This document shows, in pieces, positions 19,527-30,310 of a DNA stretch of 64,000 nucleotides. The notes beneath the pieces were generated by a model. That model was not told the DNA's origin, did not search any database, and saw nothing but the letters and a program-made list of their open reading frames with translations. Source of the stretch: Pseudomonas arcuscaelestis (GTDB taxonomy: Bacteria > Pseudomonadota > Gammaproteobacteria > Pseudomonadales > Pseudomonadaceae). The number at the start of each line of letters is the position of its first letter. Positions within the stretch are counted from its first letter, which is position 1. The translations under genes and the position numbers were made by a program. The stretch spans positions 432,468-496,467 of the forward strand of contig NZ_JACOPV010000001.1 of assembly GCF_016881005.1 (NCBI RefSeq), written 5' to 3'.

Positions 19527-20477
19527 TTACAAGGCAAACGGCAAGGCTATTTCCACGTGCTGGCGCGCCGCCAGCCGAACTTCAAAATCAGCTGGGTCGT
19601 GGATCAGCACATCCATGCCCGCGAAAGATTCGGCAGCGATCAAGCGCGACAGCCAGAAGCGGACGCAGGCAATGCGCAACATGACCGGCCATAGCTGGGC
19701 TTCGGCAGCAGTGAATGGACGCAGTGCCGCGTAGGCGCCGAGCAGCGCGCGCGCGCGCGGGCTGTCGATGTTGCCGAGGTCGTCGCAGCACCAATCGTTC
19801 AGGGTAATGGCCAGGTCATAGAGCATCGGCCCGGAGCAGGCATTGTAGAAGTCAATCACGCCGGTAAGGTGAGTGCCTTCGAACAAGACATTGTCGCGGA
19901 ACAGGTCGGCATGCAGGTTGGACCGTGGCAGTGCCATGATCTGCGCCTGATGCGCGCTGATCTCGTCGAGGCAGCCTTGCAACAACTGGCGCTGTTGTTC
20001 ACTCAAGCGTGGCATCAGCTCGACACCGGTCTCCAGCATCCAGTCCAGACCGCGATCAGTCTTGCGCTCCAGCACTTTGTTGCGAGTTGCCAGGTGAAGG
20101 TGGCCTAGCCATTCGCCGATCTGTACACAGTGCTGATTGTTGACCGCCTTGATGTGCTTGCCAGCCAGGCGCGGCTGCAGCAGGGCCGGTTTGCCAGCCA
20201 GCTCGCGCAAGGCCACGCCGTCGGTGTCGCGCAGGGCGTAAGGCACCGGCAGGTCGGCTTCATGCAATACGTCGAGCAATTCGATGAAGAACGGCAGATC
20301 CTGGATCGGACCGCGTTCGACCAGCGTCAGCACGTACTCTCCCTGTTCCAGACTGACAAAGAAATTGCTGTTCTCGGTGCCGGCGGCAATGCCCTGGAAG
20401 TCTCGCAGGCGGCCAAGGCCGTACGGCGCCAGAAAGGTTTCCAGCTCAGGCCGGGTCAGGGGGGTGAAGACTGACAT
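19527..20477 (-). CDS. thrB: Homoserine kinase, type II (ThrB)
   Basis: This enzyme phosphorylates homoserine in threonine synthesis. The 316-aa protein belongs to the aminoglycoside-phosphotransferase fold group rather than the GHMP kinases. Seen are the N-terminal nucleotide-binding lobe (GTENSNFFV), the Brenner motif HADLFRDNVLF (about residues 193-203) and the metal motif GVIDFYNACSG. The ATG at 20477 gives the usual N-terminus MSVFTPL. It is followed upstream by a small DUF2782 gene on the same strand. Confidence 0.92.
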   Translation of the reverse strand: MSVFTPLTRPELETFLAPYGLGRLRDFQGIAAGTENSNFFVSLEQGEYVLTLVERGPIQDLPFFIELLDVLHEADLPVPYALRDTDGVALRELAGKPALLQPRLAGKHIKAVNNQHCVQIGEWLGHLHLATRNKVLERKTDRGLDWMLETGVELMPRLSEQQRQLLQGCLDEISAHQAQIMALPRSNLHADLFRDNVLFEGTHLTGVIDFYNACSGPMLYDLAITLNDWCCDDLGNIDSPRARALLGAYAALRPFTAAEAQLWPVMLRIACVRFWLSRLIAAESFAGMDVLIHDPADFEVRLAARQHVEIALPFAL

Positions 20478-20541
20478 GATCAAAAATTGCCCATACGGGC
20501 ACCTCTACAGCGAAGTGCCAAGTTGATGTGAAGGGTACGGC

Positions 20542-20832
20542 TTACTTCCACTCGAAGATTTTCCACGAAGGGATCAGCATGTCTGGTTGGTCGGAGCGAA
20601 CAAAGTTGGCGTCCGTACCGTCGGCGCGTACCAGGAAATAAGGCTTGCCACCTTTTGGGGTGACCTTGATTGCATACAGGAAGCCATTTTGACGGTATTC
20701 CTGAATAGTCTTGTCGCCTTCCGTGCGAATAGTTACTTCCGGATCAGCCGATGGCGCATCTTCTGCGGCCAAGGTGACGACCGGAGTGGCTGCCAACAGG
20801 CTGAGCAGCAACAGGCGATTTAGTGTACGCAT
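20542..20832 (-). CDS. Small secreted protein, DUF2782 family
   Basis: A 96-aa protein with an N-terminal signal peptide (cleavage near LAA-EDAP, residue 23) and a compact domain ending in PSWKIFEWK, typical of DUF2782. Probably periplasmic. No function is known to me. It lies on the minus strand just upstream of thrB and divergent from polA, the usual place in Pseudomonas. Confidence 0.8.
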   Translation of the reverse strand: MRTLNRLLLLSLLAATPVVTLAAEDAPSADPEVTIRTEGDKTIQEYRQNGFLYAIKVTPKGGKPYFLVRADGTDANFVRSDQPDMLIPSWKIFEWK

Positions 20833-20906
20833 GATAACCTTGTCCCTTTGTCGTCAATGTTCCGGACATTCTAGCGCCGGGCCCGCCGAAAAGGTTGATT
20901 CTGCTC

Positions 20907-23669
20907 ATGAGCCAAGCTCCCCTCGTCCTGGTGGACGGTTCCTCGTACCTCTACCGCGCCTTCCATGCGCTGCCGCCGCTGACCACCTCCAAGGGCATGC
21001 CGACCGGTGCGGTCAAGGGCGTGCTGAACATGCTCAAGAGCTTGCGCAGGCAGTATCCAGACAGCTTGTTTGCGGTGGTGTTCGACGCCAAGGGCGGCAC
21101 CTTCCGTGATGAGATGTTCGCCGAGTACAAGGCCAACCGGCCCAGCATGCCGGATGATCTGCGTGTGCAAGTCGAGCCGTTGCATGCCAGCGTTCGCGCC
21201 TTGGGCTATCCATTGTTGTGCGTTGAAGGGGTTGAAGCCGACGACGTTATCGGCACACTGGCCCGCAGCAGCGCCGCTCTGGACCGCCCGGTGATCATCT
21301 CTACCGGTGACAAGGACATGGCGCAATTGGTTGATGGCCACATTACGCTGGTCAACACCATGACCGGTACTGTCCTCGACGTACCTGGCGTACACGAGAA
21401 ATTCGGCGTCGGTCCTGAGCACATCATCGACTTTCTTGCCCTGATGGGTGACAAAGTCGACAACATTCCGGGTGTTCCAGGCGTCGGCGAAAAGACCGCC
21501 GTTGGCCTGTTGACCGGTATTGGCGGCGGTTTGCGCGAGCTTTACGAGAACCTGGACAAGGTTCCAGGCCTGGCCATTCGTGGCGCCAAGACGCTGCCAG
21601 CAAAGCTTGAAGAACACCGCGATGCGGCCTTCCTTTCCTATGAACTGGCAACGATCAAGGTCGATGTGCCGCTGGATGTCGAAGTCGACGACCTGGTGTG
21701 TGGCGAGCCGGATCGTGAAGCACTGCTTGAGCTATACACCGAAATGGAGTTCAAGAGCTGGATCGACGAGGTACAGCGCGACGCCAAGCGAGCCGGCCAG
21801 GAGATCGTCGCCGAGGTCGTCGAGGAAGTGGTCGAGGCGAAGTATGAAACCATCCTCGATCAGGCCCGCTTCGACGCTTGGCTGGAAAAGCTGCGCGCCG
21901 CCCCATTGTTTGCCTTTGATACCGAAACAACCGGCCTTGATGCGCAACAGGCGCAGCTGGTGGGCCTGTCGTTCGCCGTACAGGCCCACGAAGCCGCCTA
22001 TGTGCCCTTGACCCATAGTTACATGGGCGTACCCGAGCAACTGGATCGTGACAGCGTGCTGTTGGCGCTCAAACCGTTGCTGGAAGACCCGAGCAAGCTC
22101 AAGGTTGGGCAGAACGCCAAGTACGACATGAACATCCTCGCCAACTGCGCCATCGGCGGTGATAGTGCCAATGGCATTCTGATGCAGGGTGTGGCCTTCG
22201 ACACCATGCTTGAATCTTATGTGCTGGACTCCACGGCTACCCGTCACGACATGGATAGCCTGGCGCTCAAGTACCTGAACCACACCACCATCGGTTTTAC
22301 CGACATTGCCGGGAAAGGTGCCAAACAGCTGACGTTCGACCAGATCAGTCTGGAACAAGCCGGCCCCTACGCGGCTGAAGATGCGGACGTTACCCTGCGC
22401 CTGCATCAGGCACTGCAACAAAAGCTGGCCAAAACACCCAGCGTATTGCCGGTGCTGACCGATATCGAAATGCCGCTGGTGCCAGTGTTGGCGAAAATCG
22501 AACGCCAAGGGGCGCTGGTCGATGCGAATCTGCTGGGTATCCAGAGTGTCGAGCTGGGCGAGAAGCTGGTTGAGCTGGAGCGCGAGGCTTTTGCCATTGC
22601 AGGTGAGGAGTTCAACCTCGGTTCTCCGAAGCAATTGGGTGTGATCCTTTACGAAAAGCTCGGCATGCCGGTGCTGAGCAAGACTGCCAAGGGCCAGGCT
22701 TCTACCGCTGAAGCGGTATTGGCTGAACTGGCCGACATGGAGTTCCCACTGCCGAAGGTGCTGATGCAATACCGCTCCTTGAGCAAGCTCAAAAGCACCT
22801 ACACCGACCGCCTGCCAGAACAGATCAACCCGCGCACCGGGCGTATCCATACTTCGTACCAGCAGGCTGTCGCAGCCACCGGTCGTTTGTCCTCCAGTGA
22901 TCCGAACCTGCAGAACATCCCGATCCGTACCGCTGAAGGTCGGCGGATTCGCCAAGCCTTCATCGCAGCGCCTGGCTATCAGCTTCTGGCGGCGGACTAT
23001 TCGCAGATTGAGCTGCGAATCATGGCGCACCTGGCCAAGGACGAGGGGCTGCTGCACGCGTTTCGCAACGACCTGGACGTACACCGGGCCACTGCGGCGG
23101 AGGTTTTCGGTGTTGATCTGGCGGATGTCACCGTCGATCAGCGACGCAGTGCCAAGGCGATCAACTTCGGTTTGATCTATGGCATGAGCGCTTTTGGTCT
23201 GGCCAAACAGATTGGCGTGGACCGCAAACAGTCCCAGGCTTACATCGACCGCTATTTTGCGCGTTACCCTGGCGTGCTGGCCTACATGGAGCGCACTCGC
23301 GCGCAGGCGGCGGAACAAGGCTTTGTCGAAACACTGTTTGGTCGCCGTTTGTACTTGCCTGAAATCAATGCCAAGAACCCAGCCTTGCGCAAGGGGGCAG
23401 AACGCACGGCGATCAACGCGCCGATGCAGGGCACGGCGGCAGACATTATCAAGCGCGCCATGGTAGCTGTGGATAACTGGCTTACCGAGTCTGGCCTGGA
23501 CGCTCGAGTCATTCTACAGGTCCACGACGAATTGGTTCTGGAGGTGCGCGAAGACCTGATCGAGCAGGTTCGTGAACAAATTCGCCCGCATATGAGCAAC
23601 GCGGCATCACTCGATGTTCCGCTGCTGGTTGAGGTAGGAGTAGGGGCAAACTGGGACGAAGCGCATTAA
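20907..23669 (+). CDS. polA: DNA polymerase I
   Basis: This repair and Okazaki-fragment polymerase is 920 aa and complete. The 5'-3' exonuclease domain is at about 1-290 ([26 protein letters not shown]). The 3'-5' exonuclease domain is at about 310-500 with DTETTGLD intact, so proofreading should be active. The polymerase domain follows, with motif [13 protein letters not shown], motif [16 protein letters not shown] and motif [11 protein letters not shown]. The ATG at 20907 (MSQAPLV) is preferred to the ATT/ATG-like upstream in-frame starts. It ends in its own terminator. Confidence 0.97.
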   Translation: MSQAPLVLVDGSSYLYRAFHALPPLTTSKGMPTGAVKGVLNMLKSLRRQYPDSLFAVVFDAKGGTFRDEMFAEYKANRPSMPDDLRVQVEPLHASVRALGYPLLCVEGVEADDVIGTLARSSAALDRPVIISTGDKDMAQLVDGHITLVNTMTGTVLDVPGVHEKFGVGPEHIIDFLALMGDKVDNIPGVPGVGEKTAVGLLTGIGGGLRELYENLDKVPGLAIRGAKTLPAKLEEHRDAAFLSYELATIKVDVPLDVEVDDLVCGEPDREALLELYTEMEFKSWIDEVQRDAKRAGQEIVAEVVEEVVEAKYETILDQARFDAWLEKLRAAPLFAFDTETTGLDAQQAQLVGLSFAVQAHEAAYVPLTHSYMGVPEQLDRDSVLLALKPLLEDPSKLKVGQNAKYDMNILANCAIGGDSANGILMQGVAFDTMLESYVLDSTATRHDMDSLALKYLNHTTIGFTDIAGKGAKQLTFDQISLEQAGPYAAEDADVTLRLHQALQQKLAKTPSVLPVLTDIEMPLVPVLAKIERQGALVDANLLGIQSVELGEKLVELEREAFAIAGEEFNLGSPKQLGVILYEKLGMPVLSKTAKGQASTAEAVLAELADMEFPLPKVLMQYRSLSKLKSTYTDRLPEQINPRTGRIHTSYQQAVAATGRLSSSDPNLQNIPIRTAEGRRIRQAFIAAPGYQLLAADYSQIELRIMAHLAKDEGLLHAFRNDLDVHRATAAEVFGVDLADVTVDQRRSAKAINFGLIYGMSAFGLAKQIGVDRKQSQAYIDRYFARYPGVLAYMERTRAQAAEQGFVETLFGRRLYLPEINAKNPALRKGAERTAINAPMQGTAADIIKRAMVAVDNWLTESGLDARVILQVHDELVLEVREDLIEQVREQIRPHMSNAASLDVPLLVEVGVGANWDEAH

Positions 23670-23693
23670 AAACGCGGCTAATTGCCGGGAAAT

Positions 23694-23719
23694 GCTGCGA
23701 CATATCGTCGCGGCTTTTT
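23694..23719 (+). terminator. Intrinsic terminator of polA
   Basis: GCTGCGAC (23694-23701) pairs with GTCGCGGC (23707-23714), allowing one G-U pair, followed by five T. It lies 24 bases after the polA stop. Confidence 0.75.
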
Positions 23720-23783
23720 CCGGTTTCCGGGTCGTTAGCTCGAAAGGAATTTGACCCTATCGCAAATAGTTTCTAACGCTTCG

Positions 23784-23811
23784 GAACTAAACCAGTGAAC
23801 TGTGACTCAGA
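23784..23811 (+). promoter_or_regulatory. AlgU (sigma22/RpoE)-type promoter of ersA
   Basis: GAACTA (23784-23789), a 17-base spacer and TCAGA (23807-23811) match the envelope-stress sigma consensus GAACTT-N16/17-TCTRA. The predicted start is near 23817. AlgU dependence is established for ersA in P. aeruginosa. Confidence 0.65.
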
Positions 23812-23816
23812 GTACC

Positions 23817-23949
23817 TGAATGGCTGGTGAAGCCCTTCGATGCTCCTATGTTGTGTTAAGTGTTGGCAGATATCTGGACCCCGCCCTAGCGGTCCGGAAA
23901 CTTGGACCCCGAACTTCCCCCTCCCCATACGAAGTCCGGGGTTTTTTTT
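23817..23949 (+). ncRNA. ersA: ErsA small regulatory RNA
   Basis: The polA-engB gap holds ErsA in Pseudomonas, the positional counterpart of Spot 42 in enterics. Here the AlgU-type promoter and the terminator define a transcript of about 133 nt, close to the 132 nt reported for P. aeruginosa. ErsA is an Hfq-associated RNA that controls algC and oprD among other mRNAs there. The exact 5' end is predicted, and the identification rests on position, promoter and size, not on alignment. Confidence 0.75.
23907..23949 (+). terminator. Rho-independent terminator of ersA
   Basis: CCCCGAACTTC (23907-23917) pairs with GAAGTCCGGGG (23931-23941) with one mismatch around a C-rich loop, followed by eight T (23942-23949). 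The C-rich loop could itself be a pairing site. Confidence 0.85.
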
Positions 23950-23972
23950 GCCCGGCGTTTACCGGGCAGCCC

Positions 23973-24605
23973 TTATTCTACGGGCTTGTCGGCCAATTCC
24001 ATCCACTTGGCCAATACGCCATAGGCTTCTTCCAGACCCTGGCGCTTGGGTGCCGAGAACAACTGGATAGTCACGGCGTCACCCCAACCCTTGCGGATTT
24101 CGGACTGCACTTTGAGCAGGGTGTTCTTGGCTGCGCCGAAGGTCAGCTTGTCGGCCTTGGTCAACAGGATATGCATAGGCATGCCAGCGGCCTGGGACCA
24201 GTCGAGCATCATCTTGTCGAAATCGGTCATTGGATGGCGCACGTCCATCATCAGGATCAGGCCCTTCAGGCATTCGCGGCTGCCCAGGTAGGCTTCCAGG
24301 TGCTTCTGCCAGTGTTGCTTGAGCGGAATCGGAACCTTGGCATAACCGTAACCCGGCAAGTCGACCAAACGCCGTTCATCGTCCAGACTGAAGAAATTCA
24401 AAAGCTGGGTGCGCCCTGGCGTTTTCGAGGTGCGCGCCAGGCTGGCGTGGGTCAGGGTATTCAGGGCGCTGGATTTACCGGCGTTGGAGCGGCCGGCAAA
24501 AGCCACTTCATAGCCTTGGTCGTCCGGGCACTGGTCGACCTTGGCAGCGCTGAGAGCGAATTTGGCCTGTTGGCAGAGACCGAGAATGGGGTTTTTGACT
24601 TGCAT
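23973..24605 (-). CDS. engB: Ribosome biogenesis GTPase YsxC/EngB
   Basis: An essential TRAFAC-class GTPase (210 aa) involved in large ribosomal subunit assembly. G-motifs are visible: G1 GRSNAGKSS (about 37-45), G3 DLPGYG, and G4 TKAD (in ILLTKADKL). It is divergent from the cytochrome c5 gene and convergent with ersA, whose terminator ends 23 bases away. Confidence 0.95.
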   Translation of the reverse strand: MQVKNPILGLCQQAKFALSAAKVDQCPDDQGYEVAFAGRSNAGKSSALNTLTHASLARTSKTPGRTQLLNFFSLDDERRLVDLPGYGYAKVPIPLKQHWQKHLEAYLGSRECLKGLILMMDVRHPMTDFDKMMLDWSQAAGMPMHILLTKADKLTFGAAKNTLLKVQSEIRKGWGDAVTIQLFSAPKRQGLEEAYGVLAKWMELADKPVE

Positions 24606-24654
24606 GGTTTTTCCGGTTGGGCGTTGCGCGAGGAGGTCTCGGCAAGCAGTGTCG

Positions 24655-24683
24655 TTTCCGTTTCAGTAACGGGAGTATATAAT
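24655..24683 (+). promoter_or_regulatory. Putative sigma70 promoter of the cytochrome c5-c4 genes
   Basis: TATAAT at 24678-24683 is a perfect -10; the -35 (TTTCCG, 24655-24660, spacer 17) is poor. It is the only good -10 in the engB/cytochrome divergent gap. Confidence 0.45.
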
Positions 24684-24797
24684 GCCCCAGTTTTTGTGTG
24701 CGCATTATCCCGGCGTAGGAGGATGTGCACGGGGGCGGTTGATTCAAGCTCGCGCAGTAGAACGCAGTGCAACCCCCAACCCTGAAAGGTCGTTCGT

Positions 24798-25100
24798 ATG
24801 ACGAAATGGCTGCTTGCTGCTGGTGTCTTGATACCGTTTTTCAGCGCTCAGGCTACACAGGATCCTCAGGCAGTGTACAAGCGAGCATGTGCCGCTTGCC
24901 ATGCCGGACAGCTACCGCAGGCACCGCAGGTCGGTGACAAGGCAGCTTGGGAGCCTCGGCTGGCGCAAGGAATGGAGACGCTGGTGAAGCATGTTACACA
25001 GGGTTTCAAGGCTATGCCGCCGCGTGGATTGTGCATGGACTGCAGTGCCGAGGACTACCAGGTGATCATCCATTGGATGAGCCAAAGTCCCGATACATAA
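24798..25100 (+). CDS. Cytochrome c5-family monoheme protein
   Basis: A 100-aa periplasmic cytochrome. Signal peptide to about AQA (residue 19), heme site CAACH (31-35), axial methionine in KAMPPRG (Met73), and a C-terminal Cys pair CMDC (79-82) that is a mark of the c5 family. It probably passes electrons to terminal oxidases. It is followed 33 bases later by the diheme cytochrome c4 gene, and the two likely form one transcript. Confidence 0.88.
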   Translation: MTKWLLAAGVLIPFFSAQATQDPQAVYKRACAACHAGQLPQAPQVGDKAAWEPRLAQGMETLVKHVTQGFKAMPPRGLCMDCSAEDYQVIIHWMSQSPDT

Positions 25101-25133
25101 CTCTTTCACCCTTAGCCGTAGTTGGATTAGCTG

Positions 25134-25751
25134 ATGAACAAACTACTCGTGAGTCTGCTGTTGACCTTAGGCGTCACTGGTGCAGCCAATGCCGCAGAGC
25201 CTATCAAAGGGGATGCCGCTGCTGGTCAGGCCAAAACTGCTGTATGTGGCGCTTGTCACAATCCTGACGGCAACAGCATGGCGCCGAATTTCCCGAAACT
25301 TGCAGGCCAGGGTGAAAAGTACCTGGAGAAACAACTGCACGACATCAAGTCGGGCAAGCGCACCGTGCTGGAAATGACTGGCATGCTTGCCGCTTTTAAC
25401 GACCAGGATATGGCGGATATCGCTGCCTACTTCTCCAGCCAGAAAGGTAGCGTAGGTGCTGCCGATCCTAAGCTGGTAGAGCATGGCCGCGCCCTGTTCA
25501 ATGGTGGTGACATCGAAAAGGGCCTGCCAGCCTGTACCGGCTGCCACTCCCCTAACGGCGCGGGCATTGCCCTGGCCGGCTTCCCGCACCTGGGTGGCCA
25601 GCACGCTACCTATGTTGCCAAACAGCTGACCGACTTCCGCGAAGGCAACCGTACCAATGATGGCGATGCCACCACCATGCGCACCATCGCTGCCAAGCTG
25701 AGCAACAAAGATATCGAAGCGCTGTCCAGCTATATTCAGGGTCTGCACTGA
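25134..25751 (+). CDS. cc4: Cytochrome c4, diheme
   Basis: A 205-aa periplasmic diheme cytochrome with a signal peptide (to ANA, residue 20). The two heme sites are CGACH (38-42) and CTGCH (134-138), each in a homologous half with an axial Met (ILNS-type MAPNFPKL; MRTIAAKL). It carries electrons from the bc1 complex to oxidases such as cbb3 and possibly the caa3 oxidase at the window start. A strong terminator follows. Confidence 0.93.
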   Translation: MNKLLVSLLLTLGVTGAANAAEPIKGDAAAGQAKTAVCGACHNPDGNSMAPNFPKLAGQGEKYLEKQLHDIKSGKRTVLEMTGMLAAFNDQDMADIAAYFSSQKGSVGAADPKLVEHGRALFNGGDIEKGLPACTGCHSPNGAGIALAGFPHLGGQHATYVAKQLTDFREGNRTNDGDATTMRTIAAKLSNKDIEALSSYIQGLH

Positions 25752-25792
25752 TCCACGCTTTAACGCTGGGTTAATACTGCAGCGTAAAGATG

Positions 25793-25820
25793 AAAAGGGT
25801 GGCTTGGGCCACCCTTTTTT
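25793..25820 (+). terminator. Intrinsic terminator after cc4
   Basis: AAGGGTGGC and GCCACCCTT form a 9-bp stem with a short loop, followed by T6 (to 25820). Confidence 0.9.
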
Positions 25821-25917
25821 GTGCCCGCTGCCGTTACACTAACGAACTCGGGCCCGCTTCGACCTGTCTTATTGCAGGTCGTATCGAGGCGACCAATAGA
25901 TTGCTCAGGAGTGAAGC

Positions 25918-26550
25918 ATGCGTAATTTGATTCTCAGCGCCACGCTGGTCGCCGCCAGCGTATTCGGAATGACTGCCCAGGCTGCCGAGCCCATCGAAGC
26001 CGGTCGGGAGTATGTCGAGCTGAGCAACGCAGTACCGGTGTCGGTGCCAGGTAAAATCGAAGTCGTCGAGCTGTTCTGGTACGGCTGCCCACACTGCTAC
26101 AGCTTCGAGCCGGTGGTTAATCCATGGGCTGAAAAACTGCCTGCCGATGTCAATTTCAAGCGTGTCCCCGCCATGTTCGGTGGCCCATGGGATGCACATG
26201 GTCAAATGTTCCTCACTCTAGAAGCCATGGGTGTCGAGCACAATGTGCACGCTGCAGTGTTTGAAGCGATTCAGGTACAGCGCAAGAAACTTACCGACCC
26301 TGAAGAAATGGCCGAGTTCCTGGCTACCCAGGGTGTCGATAAAGACAAATTCCTCGCCACTTTTAACTCCTTTGCCATCAAAGGTCAGGTACAGCAGGCC
26401 AAAGAGCTGGCCAAGAAATATGAAATCACCGGCGTTCCAAGCATGGTCGTCAACGGCAAGTATCGCTTCGACCTGGGCACTGCCCAAGGTCCACAAGGCG
26501 TGCTGAACGTTGCAGACCAACTGATCGCCAAGGAGCGCGCCGCCAAGTAA
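25918..26550 (+). CDS. dsbA: Thiol:disulfide interchange protein DsbA
   Basis: The periplasmic oxidant that introduces disulfides into secreted proteins. 210 aa, signal peptide to about QAA (residue 23), active site CPHC at 57-60 in WYGCPHCYSF, and the cis-Pro loop GVPSMVVNG near residue 175. A Shine-Dalgarno (AGGAG) lies before the start. It is followed 12 bases later by the EEP-family gene. Confidence 0.95.
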   Translation: MRNLILSATLVAASVFGMTAQAAEPIEAGREYVELSNAVPVSVPGKIEVVELFWYGCPHCYSFEPVVNPWAEKLPADVNFKRVPAMFGGPWDAHGQMFLTLEAMGVEHNVHAAVFEAIQVQRKKLTDPEEMAEFLATQGVDKDKFLATFNSFAIKGQVQQAKELAKKYEITGVPSMVVNGKYRFDLGTAQGPQGVLNVADQLIAKERAAK

Positions 26551-26562
26551 GCGGCGCCCATC

Positions 26563-27417
26563 ATGCGACGTTGGAAAGCTGAGCGAGGCGTAGGCCTGCA
26601 CGACCCGCGGGTCAACGAACATCACCTGCAGGCTAATGGCCTGCCAGAGGATGGCAGGCTGCGTCTGCTCAGTTTCAATATCCAGGTGGGAATCAGCACC
26701 GAACGTTACCGGCACTACCTGACCAAGAGCTGGCAGCACTTGCTGCCGCATAACGGTCGTGCCGGTAATCTGCAGAAAATCGGTGAATTGCTTGGTGATT
26801 TCGACTTGGTTGCCCTTCAGGAAGCCGATGGCGGAAGCCTGCGTTCGGGGTACGTCAATCAGGTCGAACATCTGGCTCAACTGGGTGCCTTCCCTTACTG
26901 GTACCAACAGCTCAACCGCAACCTTGGGCGCTTTGCTCAGCACAGCAATGGGGTGCTCAGCCGCCTCAAGCCACAATTGCTCGAAGACCATCCCCTGCCC
27001 GGACCAGCTGGGCGCGGGGCGATTCTGGTGCGCTTTGGTGAGGGCGAAGACGCGCTGGTCGTGGTCATGATGCACTTGGCGCTGGGTTCCAAGACCCGGG
27101 CCCTGCAGCTCGCTTATATTCGCGAATTGATTGGCGGCTATCGACATCAGGTGCTGATGGGCGACATGAATACCCACGCCAATGACTTGCTCGAACACTC
27201 TCCCCTGCGCGATTTGGGCCTTGTCGCTCCGCAAGTGCAAGCCACCTTCCCCAGCTGGCGGCCGCAGCGTTGCCTTGACCATATTTTGCTCAGTTCGAGC
27301 CTGACCTTGGAGCGGGTCGAGGTGCTGGCCCAACCAATTTCCGATCATCTTCCGGTTGCTGTTGAGATTCGTTTGCCTGATGCCCTTGCTATGGATACGC
27401 TGCCCGCTTTGAGCTAA
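26563..27417 (+). CDS. Endonuclease/exonuclease/phosphatase (EEP) family protein
   Basis: A 284-aa cytoplasmic protein of the metal-dependent EEP superfamily. Typical motifs are LRLLSFNIQVG (about 35-45), VALQEAD (catalytic Glu), LMGDMNTHAN (Asp/Asn) and RCLDHILLS with SDHLPVAVEI (terminal Asp-His). The substrate may be a nucleic acid, phospholipid or other phosphodiester; the sequence does not tell. It sits between dsbA and the diguanylate cyclase gene, as in P. aeruginosa, and ends 27 bases before the next start. Confidence 0.85.
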   Translation: MRRWKAERGVGLHDPRVNEHHLQANGLPEDGRLRLLSFNIQVGISTERYRHYLTKSWQHLLPHNGRAGNLQKIGELLGDFDLVALQEADGGSLRSGYVNQVEHLAQLGAFPYWYQQLNRNLGRFAQHSNGVLSRLKPQLLEDHPLPGPAGRGAILVRFGEGEDALVVVMMHLALGSKTRALQLAYIRELIGGYRHQVLMGDMNTHANDLLEHSPLRDLGLVAPQVQATFPSWRPQRCLDHILLSSSLTLERVEVLAQPISDHLPVAVEIRLPDALAMDTLPALS

Positions 27418-27444
27418 TTGCCACTACCCTCTGCGGACCCAGGC

Positions 27445-29397
<1,953 letters not shown>

Positions 29398-29458
29398 GTG
29401 GCGGTAACGCAGATACGTTATGCTATTGCATTGCAGATCATCACATGTGCCCTTCACC

Positions 29459-30232
29459 ATGAAAGCCATTTTTACCGCGTTCCTGCTGCTTGCGCTTGCA
29501 GGATGCAGCAGCGGTTTGCGTATCGACCGCAGCCACCCTTCGGTCAACCAGGACGGACGTATCCAGTTTGTCGTCCTGCATTACACCAACGCGGACCTTG
29601 AGCGCTCCTTGGCGCTGCTGACTCATGGTGAGGTCAGTAGCCACTACCTGATTGGCGACTCGCCGGCGACGGTCTACCAGTTGGTCGATGAGAGTCGCCG
29701 CGCCTGGCATGCTGGCGATAGTCGGTGGGATGGGCGTACTTGGCTCAACTCCAGCTCCATCGGTATCGAGATAGTCAACCCGGGCTTCACCGATACACCG
29801 ACAGGACGGGTCTGGCAGCCTTATACCGAAGCGCAGATCGAAGCCTTGATCGCGTTGCTCAAGGACATCGTCAAACGTAACAACATTCAACCGCGCTACA
29901 TCGTTGGTCACAGCGACATTGCACCGGCGCGCAAGCTCGATCCCGGTCCAATGTTCCCCTGGAAGCGCCTGGCCGATGCAGGTCTGGGTGTTTGGCCCAA
30001 TGCGCAGGCAGTGGCTCAGCAGCAGGCGCGCTTCAGCGTCAACCCACCCAGCATCATCTGGTATCAGCAGCAATTGGCACGATTCGGCTACGCAATCGAG
30101 CAGACCGGTGTCTACGATGTCAGTACCAAACATGTGCTGGCGGCCTTCCAGATGCGCTTTCGTCCCCAGCGTTTCGACGGCGTAGCAGATGCGCAAACGG
30201 CTGCGATGTTGCAGGTGCTCAACAGCCGCTGA
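29459..30232 (+). CDS. ampDh2: N-acetylmuramoyl-L-alanine amidase lipoprotein (AmpDh2-like)
   Basis: A 257-aa outer-membrane-type lipoprotein (lipobox LALAGC, Cys at about 16) with an amidase-2 zinc domain. Expected zinc ligands are H in FVVLHYTN, H in IVGHSDIAP and the D in RKLDPGP; the domain covers about 30-180. A C-terminal peptidoglycan-binding helical domain (about 195-255) ends in the usual QTAAMLQVL. It cleaves the muramyl-peptide bond in cell-wall turnover; in P. aeruginosa AmpDh2 lies next to dgcH and kinB. The start at 29459 places the lipoprotein signal at the N-terminus. Confidence 0.88.
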   Translation: MKAIFTAFLLLALAGCSSGLRIDRSHPSVNQDGRIQFVVLHYTNADLERSLALLTHGEVSSHYLIGDSPATVYQLVDESRRAWHAGDSRWDGRTWLNSSSIGIEIVNPGFTDTPTGRVWQPYTEAQIEALIALLKDIVKRNNIQPRYIVGHSDIAPARKLDPGPMFPWKRLADAGLGVWPNAQAVAQQQARFSVNPPSIIWYQQQLARFGYAIEQTGVYDVSTKHVLAAFQMRFRPQRFDGVADAQTAAMLQVLNSR

Positions 30233-30310
30233 GTAACGGCGCCGCTAAACGGCCAGGCTGACTTGATCGGCAGTTGCTATACCTCTTGGTATTCAACTGG
30301 GTGTTTCTTG

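Noticed and set aside
21732..23318. A 528-codon open frame on the minus strand inside polA
   Set aside because: It is a shadow of the GC-rich polA frame; polA has all polymerase motifs.
23820..24785. A 321-codon open frame on the plus strand across ersA and engB
   Set aside because: It runs antisense to engB, whose GTPase motifs are intact, and its product shows no family features.
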